DNA of 64,000 nucleotides from the NCBI GenBank assembly GCA_034770075.1, contig CM068383.1:45837222-45901221 (forward strand). Reading direction: 5' to 3'. Below the pieces are notes generated by a model. The model worked only from the letters and a program-made list of their open reading frames with translations, was not told the DNA's origin and made no database searches. The position numbers and the translations under genes are program-made. The DNA is from Aralia elata (Eukaryota > Streptophyta > Magnoliopsida > Apiales > Araliaceae). This document shows positions 58,531 through 64,000 of this stretch, one piece after another. The stretch's first letter is position 1, and the number at the start of each line of letters is the position of its first letter.

Positions 58531-58554
58531 TAGGCTGGCTGGCCGCCTGCCCTC

Positions 58555-58873
58555 CACTCACCCCGATTTTCTTGTCGGGGCCGGGTATCGTCGCCGGTCA
58601 CCCATCTCGTAACCCCCGGTTATCATCGCCGGTTGGTTATCTTCGATTGCCGGCCTTGTATCCGGTCACTTGGTCGAAACGAGAAGCCGTGCTCGACACC
58701 TGATTCATCAAAATCTCGTATTTTATCATCACACTCTGAGTCCAATAGGCTTTAGAATCGATTCAGCTTGCAATGGACCAATGGGGGAGCACTGGGCCCA
58801 GCCGCAGATGGATCTGCGGCCAGCCGCAGATTGATCTGCGGCTAAGATCGGGATTCATAAGCGGCTCGCCGCT
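58555..58873. repeat. Two GC-word islands upstream of the PMD gene
   Basis: 58555-58660: four words around GCCGG (ATCGTCGCCGGTCA, ATCATCGCCGGTTG, ATTGCCGGCC, TATCCGGTCA). 58796-58873: GCCGCAGATNGATCTGCGGC twice (10-bp-arm palindromes) and AGCGGCTCGCCGCT once. Confidence 0.75.
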
Positions 58874-59462
58874 TCCAGATCTGTCACTTTCAACTTCGTA
58901 CCCCACATAGATTCATGCGATTTTGCTCGTTTGCAAGGACCTTTTGTCGAGTTTCCCAACTTTTCTGCAAAAACCGCTCCGGTAGGATCGTTCTACGCGC
59001 TACCGGTAACACTTTGACCGTTCACTCTTCAATTTCGTCAATATTTTGCTATACATTTGGCTATTTACATGCTATAGATAGAGGATGTATGCTTTACAAT
59101 GCTATATTACGTATGATCATATATACATGCTATGTATCAACTGTGTGAGTCCTATTTTATGCTCATGATGCGGTCCCACATACTGTTATTCCTTTTCTGC
59201 AAGAAAATCATGCATTACATGCTGTAATTACACTTATGAATGCAATTTTGATCTGTTTGAGGCTTGGATTGATGGAAAACATGTTTGGCTTATGCCTGGG
59301 ATGTCCATTTTACAAACGGAACTCTGCCGATTTTTTTTTTTTGCGCATACCATAAACATGCATCATGTTGCATTAATTATATGATGAGGGTAGGAATTTA
59401 GAATATTCGTGACATAATTCAAAAGGGAACTTACCTTCCTCATTGCATGTTCTGTTCCAGCT

Positions 59463-59768
59463 ATGGATCCCGATGCTCATAGTAGATCTTCCGTGTCACG
59501 GACCTCGGGTGTTCGCCGTCGTAGGGCTGCACCTGCCCCTGTTCCTCCTCGGACCCGTCAGGCTCGCCGCTTGGCGGAGGCTGTCATTCGTCCCGATCAT
59601 CCGGACGTTGAGGAGGCTGTTCCTCCGGAGGTCGCGGCAGAAGGGCCATCCTCCAGCACACCGGCTCCATCTACTCATCAGGCTTTTTCTGGCGCCCCTG
59701 TGCAGATACCCGATCTTTTGGGTCGGGATCTCAGTCGTCACCCCTCAGCATCTCTCGTGGCTAACGAG
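59463..59768 (+). pseudogene. Plant-mobile-domain-like gene, exon 1
   Basis: 102 codons from ATG 59463, Pro/Ala/Arg-rich and low complexity (RRRRAAPAPVPPRTRQARR), ending ...SLVANE at a GT donor. Intron 59769-59850 (82 bp, GTATAT...CCCAG, phase 0) joins it to exon 2. GC content and codon use are well above the surroundings. The start is chosen because the frame and the phase-0 splice keep one continuous reading frame. Truncated gene: see exon 2. Confidence 0.6.
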
Positions 59769-59850
59769 GTATATTCAGTTCTATTCTGCTTTTATTCTCA
59801 ATTTCTCAATTCTCCTTTTATCCGGACTGACCCATTGGTGATTGTCCCAG

Positions 59851-60507
59851 GTGCCCGAGTTTACTCAGCCGAGGGGCAACTGGTTCAACATCTACTCTCT
59901 CTACACGGCTCTGCACAGCGACTACCGGGCGATGGTGGATTCTTGGGGCTTCCGTCACTTCTTCACTATCATCCCCCGGCAGTGCCCCTGGGGTTACATG
60001 AGGGCTTTGTCCGATAGATGGTTTCACCAGACCCAATCCCTTCACCTTCTGGACTGTGAGGTTGTGTTGACCCCCTGGGACTGGAGGTACATTACGGGCA
60101 TAGAGTTTACCGGGTCCCGCGTTCCTCTAGATCTCGACATCACTCCTACGGAGGTCCGGGCTTTATTGGGCTTCGCTGCTGAGGACCGGGTCTTTAAGGC
60201 CCGTAGTATTCGGTCTGGTGCCTTGGCTGTTGATGCGGTCGGTGGTCTCTATGCGCTGCCCATTCCAGCGGATCAGGTTACTCGGGACATTCTGCTCCGA
60301 CGCCTGTTCCTAACCATCATGAGGGGTTATTTCCTAGGGAACAACTCCTCCACCATTCATTTCAGCGTCGTGGGAGCGGTCAGAGACGTGGACCGCATCA
60401 GTGACTATGACTGGGGGTCATTCACCTTTGCCTATTTCCTCCACGGTATGCGTCTACGCTCGGAGGGCCAGACAGATGCTTGGCTCGGATTTTATCACTT
60501 CCTGCTG
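59851..60507 (+). pseudogene. Plant-mobile-domain-like gene, exon 2
   Basis: 219 codons, phase 0 on both sides. Features fit the plant mobile domain (PMD, 'aminotransferase-like', PF10536) found in MAIN/MAIL proteins and in several plant transposons: DSWGFRHFFTIIP, LLDCEVVLTPWDWRYITGI, FTGSRVPLDLDITPTEVRAL, and RRLFLTIMRGYFLGNNSS. The exon is open throughout and ends at CTG|GTGAGG, a good splice donor. 28 bp later the sequence becomes LTR fragment E, so the rest of the gene is lost. Function cannot be given beyond the family; it may be a host gene piece carried by, or an extra ORF of, a Gypsy element. Confidence 0.6.
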
Positions 60508-60535
60508 GTGAGGTTTCTCTTTCCCTCTTCTTATT

Positions 60536-61226
60536 GGATTTTCAAATGAACTGGCTGAGCATTTGTAGCTCATTCTTGCATATATCTTCTTTTGCAGTTT
60601 TAAATGATAATCTCGGCACTTCTAGGACAGACAAAGGAAAAGGACATGTTTACTAGTTTTATTTACTGTTTTTGAATAATTCAAGTCTTTTATAAGGCTT
60701 TGTTGTAATAACTTAGTTCTGAGAACTATGTAACCGAACTTAATGATATGTAATATATTATCATCCTTTATAACATCGAATGCGTTATACTCTGATCTTT
60801 ACTTTCTTTAGCATAGTTGTACTAAGTAAATACAATATCTATACGAACTATACATCTGAATGAGGGTATTTAAATGATATTGGGAGTTCTGTAAGAGCTG
60901 AGGTTACACTTAATGAGCGTCGGTAAGGTGCCACCTTTACCGGAATGCGCCTCTCAGTTCCAAGAACAATCTTATCGTTAATACTTTGAATGTCAGATGG
61001 ATAGGGAATATCGATATGAAAGAGAAATTCATGAGATATGAATCTATATATCCAAATGAGGGTATCCAAACACAAATAACGTTCTAGCAGGAATTATCAT
61101 CTGCTATGGGATACTGTGAACCTTGGATAGATAGAAGTCATATTTTATTGAATATTTATAGTTGTATAGTTTTACGTGAGCACCAGATCTGCTACAGGAA
61201 AGTGTAGAGAATTTGAGGGCGTCACA
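60536..61226 (+). repeat. LTR fragment E, copy 2
   Basis: Homologous to 48805-49490 and ends GAGGGCGTCACA. Same TGAGC-N7-GCTCA and TTTTGCAG motifs near the start. Joined to the second intron of the PMD gene at its left end. No gene; the 75-codon minus frame also occurs in diverged form in copy 1. Confidence 0.65.
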
Positions 61227-61479
61227 ATAACTTTGTAACAATTGATAGCAAGATGTATAATACTTGCTTAAATATAAATTGAGTAGGGTTAGAACACTTG
61301 CCTTAGCGTAGTTCGTTTATCAAAATTTAATACAGTTTGTCAACGTACGTAGTCTACGTATAATAAAAATAAGCGTTAGAACTTATAATAACATGTATTA
61401 AGTTAATCTAGACAAGTTTTTGTTAAGGTCCGACGTTGATTCGGTATCTCGATCGCGACTTTAGACAGCTAAACACATA

Positions 61480-62215
61480 GGTTGTTCAATAAAACTTCAT
61501 TTAGAAGCTTAAATATTAGTCTAAATAACTTATTTATTATTTATAACACTTTTAGAAGCTTGATATTATTTTTAAATAATTTTTATAAGCTTAGAAATAT
61601 TTTTAAATAATTTTACAAGCTTAGGAATATTTTGAAATGATTTAATTATCATTTAGAATATTTTTAAAACATTAATATGTTATATAAAAGATTTATTTAT
61701 CATTTAGAATAATTTTATATACTTAAAATATTATTTAAACAATTTATTTATCATTTACAATATTTTTAGAAAGATAGAATATTATTTAAATGATTAATAA
61801 TATTTTTAGAATTTATTTTATCATTTAAATGATGTAATTATTATTTATAATAATTTTTAAAACTTAGTTTAATATTTAAATGATTTAATTATCATTTATA
61901 ATATTTTCAAATACTAAGTATATTATTTAAAATAATTTATTCATTATTTATAATAATTTTAGAAAGTTAGTAATATTGTATATGATTTAATTATAAACTA
62001 ATTTAAATACTTTAATATCATTTTTAAATTATTTATTTAATATATTTATTAAATAATTTAATATTAAATTAAATTAAATAATTATTAAAAATTATATCAG
62101 AATATTAAAATTTATTAAATATAATTAAAAATGGATTTTTAATATTTAATTATTAATTATTTAATATTTATTTATAATTAATTTAATTATTTTTATTAAT
62201 TTTTATTTAAAACCC
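61480..62215. repeat. AT-rich degenerate repeat region
   Basis: Imperfect units of roughly 50-70 bp built on TTATTTAAATGATTTAATTA and CATTTATAATATTTTTAGAA. No open frame. 61227-61479 before it holds nothing I recognise. Confidence 0.65.
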
Positions 62216-62226
62216 TCGCAAAAGGG

Positions 62227-62289
62227 CTTTAGCGACGGACTGCTTAGGTTTTTAGTTTTCTGGAAATCCGAGGGAGTGTGTCGCTAAAG
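62227..62289. repeat. 10-bp inverted repeat CTTTAGCGAC/GTCGCTAAAG
   Basis: Arms at 62227-62236 and 62280-62289. TTTAGCGACG-type motifs are frequent near ends of some plant CACTA elements; no transposase is nearby. Confidence 0.5.
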
Positions 62290-62912
62290 GTGTTCTTCAT
62301 GAAGAAAAGTTGATCAATGTCGGGCAGTGACTTTTGATCACAAATTTCTCTTTGATGCTTTAATGTTTATGTTTAATTTTTGTTTGTAGTTATACCTAGC
62401 ATGATAGTGTACAACGACATATGAAATTTCAACTTAAACAACATTAATTGATGCTAGATAAATCATGGTCAAACTAGCCTGTTCATGCTGTTCTTGAGTT
62501 TCTGGGTAACCCAGAAACTCATCAGTCATGGTCGGTCAACGCAGTTTGACTGCTAAAATCTTTTGTTCTAGGTTAGTTTTATGTGATTTGTTAATTTATA
62601 TTTGTAGAGTACATGGCAAAGAATAGATACAAACATTAAAACCTCATAAATTATCTCATGTGATCAAGATCTAGGTCGGTCAAAGCTTGTCAGTGAACTG
62701 TAATAGTTGTTCTTCACTTTTTTGGGTTGTGCAGAAAACATAATGCTCGTGATCAAGTGGGGACTTTTCCACACAAATATATCTTTGGATATTGATCGGT
62801 TAGATACAATTATTGTTCCTATGTCTTAACCTCATGGCATACTACAACGACATACTTTAAAACACATCAAACTAATAAATTAAGTCGATCAAAAGCTCTG
62901 ACAAAAAGGCTT
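62290..62912. other. Unassigned 620 bp before the Gypsy pol
   Basis: Holds a near-perfect palindrome at 62496-62520 (arms GAGTTTCTGGGT/ACCCAGAAACTC, 1-nt spacer). Weakly repeated phrases (CAACGACATA, TCAAAGC/TCAAAAGC, GTTCTT) at roughly 200 bp spacing hint at degenerate repeats. No gene. Confidence 0.4.
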
Positions 62913-64000
62913 AGACAACCTAGTGTTTCACCTTGGGGAGCACCGGTGTTGTTTGTCAAGAAGAAGGATGGAACTTTAAGGTTATGCGTTGACTATAGAG
63001 AATTAAATAAGTTGACCATAAAGAACAAATATCCTTTACCACGAATTTATGATTTGTTTGACCAGTTGAAAGGGGCCGAACACTTTCCGAATATCGACCT
63101 CCGATCAGGTTATCATCAGTTAAAGGTAAGAAAAGAAGATGTGCTGAAAATAGCGTTTAAGACACGCTACGGACATTATGAGTTTCTTGTGATGTCTTTT
63201 GGATTAACAAATGCACCGACAACATTCATGGACTTGATGAACCGAGTGTTTAAACCATGCTTAGACAAATTTGTCGTACTGTTCATCGATGATATTTTAG
63301 TATACTCGAGAACAAAGGAGGAGCATGTTGAACACTTAAGGAGCGTATTGGAGATATTACGCAAGGAACAACTTTACGCAAAGTTTTCCAAATCTGAGTT
63401 CTGGTTGGAAAGAGTCCAGCTCTTGGGTCATGTAATTGACAAGAATGGAATAGGGGTGGATCCAGCAAAGATAGAGGCAGTTGTGAATTGGGAACAACCA
63501 ACAACTCCAACAGAAGTACGAAGTTTTCTCGGTTTAGCAGGGTACTATAGGCGTTTTATACAAGATTTTTCAAAAATAGCAACCCCGCTAACCAAGTTAA
63601 CTCGAAAGACGGTAAAGTACGTCTGGACAGATAAATGTGAAGAAAGCTTCCGAGTGTTGAAGAAACGATTGAGCATGGCACCAGTGTTATCTGTACCAGA
63701 TGATACAGGAGGTCTTTTCGTTTATAGTGATGCATCACACAAGGGATTGGGTTGTGTGTTAATGCAACATGGGAAGGTGATTGTGTATGCCTCACGACAA
63801 CTCAAAGATTATGAGAAGAGGTATCCTACGCATGATCTTGAGTTAGCTGCGGTAGTATTTGCCTTAAAAATATGGCGGCATTACTTGTATGGGGAGAAGT
63901 GTGAGATATACATAGATCATAAAAGTCTGAAGTATATTTTCATGCAGAAAGAGTTAAACATGCGGCAGATGAGACGGCTAGAATTGATAAAGGATTTTGA
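62913..64000 (+). CDS. Gypsy (chromovirus-type) reverse transcriptase-RNase H, partial
   Basis: Open in one frame to the window end; no stop over 360 codons. Homology starts abruptly at [20 protein letters not shown], so the N-terminal RT and all gag/protease are missing on the left. RT motifs: [53 protein letters not shown], catalytic [28 protein letters not shown]. RNase [17 protein letters not shown] (Asp), [16 protein letters not shown] (Glu), [11 protein letters not shown] (Asp). All catalytic residues I can place are kept. Integrase is expected to the right of the window. Looks like the Tekay/Del group; the lineage is tentative. No ATG is assigned, because the left junction is a truncation. 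Confidence 0.9.

Noticed and set aside
58245..58601. 118-codon minus frame and 89-codon plus frame before the PMD gene
   Set aside because: Mutually overlapping, no homology recognised, no splice or start context.
59842..60549. Reading the PMD frame from ATG 59842 as an intact single-exon gene
   Set aside because: That ATG lies inside the intron just before the acceptor; the splice restores a longer frame, and the last 14 codons come from intron 2 and LTR E.
48805..61226. E copies as the two LTRs of one large element enclosing D and the PMD gene
   Set aside because: No PBS after copy 1, no target duplication, and the left limits of the two copies do not match full LTRs.

Overview
The window is repeat DNA from a plant nuclear genome, almost certainly an angiosperm and probably a dicot. 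The evidence is the density of plant-type Ty1/Copia and Ty3/Gypsy LTR retrotransposons, primer-binding sites matching plant initiator-Met and Asp tRNAs, and a plant-mobile-domain gene fragment with a spliceosomal intron. The species cannot be named from the sequence. I see no intact host gene, no rRNA or tRNA gene, no CRISPR array, and no prokaryotic signals.

Layout, oldest to youngest. An old minus-strand Copia (B2, 46303-48497) was entered by a second minus-strand Copia (B; pieces at 1-530, 24911-27412, 34026-35534 and 44737-46302; its 3' part lies left of the window). B was then entered by three elements. Gypsy A (minus, 531-24905, TSD GTTCT) sits between its gag and integrase pieces. Gypsy C (plus, 27413 to about 34025) sits in its leader. 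Copia B1 (minus, 35535-44731, TSD ATTCA) sits in its 5' LTR. The A 3' LTR was in turn entered by G (plus, 1730-19748, TSD TTATA), an 18 kb LARD-like non-coding element. G has the layout LTR-internal-LTR-internal-LTR, which gives three 6.8 kb-spaced copies. Right of B2 come an LTR fragment (E, 48805-49490), a 3'-truncated Gypsy D with decayed gag-pro-pol (49596 to about 56800), a Tat-like leader (about 56950-57240), a truncated plant-mobile-domain gene (59463-60507), a second E fragment (60536-61226), AT-rich degenerate repeats, and the start of a chromovirus-type Gypsy pol still open at the right edge.

A, C and D belong to one tRNA-Asp-primed, Athila-like group. They share a hairpin block downstream of the coding region. 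A and C have lost reverse transcriptase, RNase H and integrase and keep only gag/protease remains. D is the only one with a pol, and it is broken by frameshifts and stops. B, B1 and B2 are one TNT/Angela-like Copia group. G codes for nothing recognisable and would depend on proteins supplied in trans.

Two patterns cut across families and are the best candidates for something undescribed. First, nearly every LTR or leader here, though AT-rich, carries a short island of three or four GC-rich, often self-complementary words. The words differ between families but are similar within each element. Second, a roughly 100 bp block (ATAACTT / GAACTCGGATT / GGCGATT / GGAAAG / TACAACTT) follows the island in the LTRs of both G and A, in opposite orientation relative to the direction of each element.
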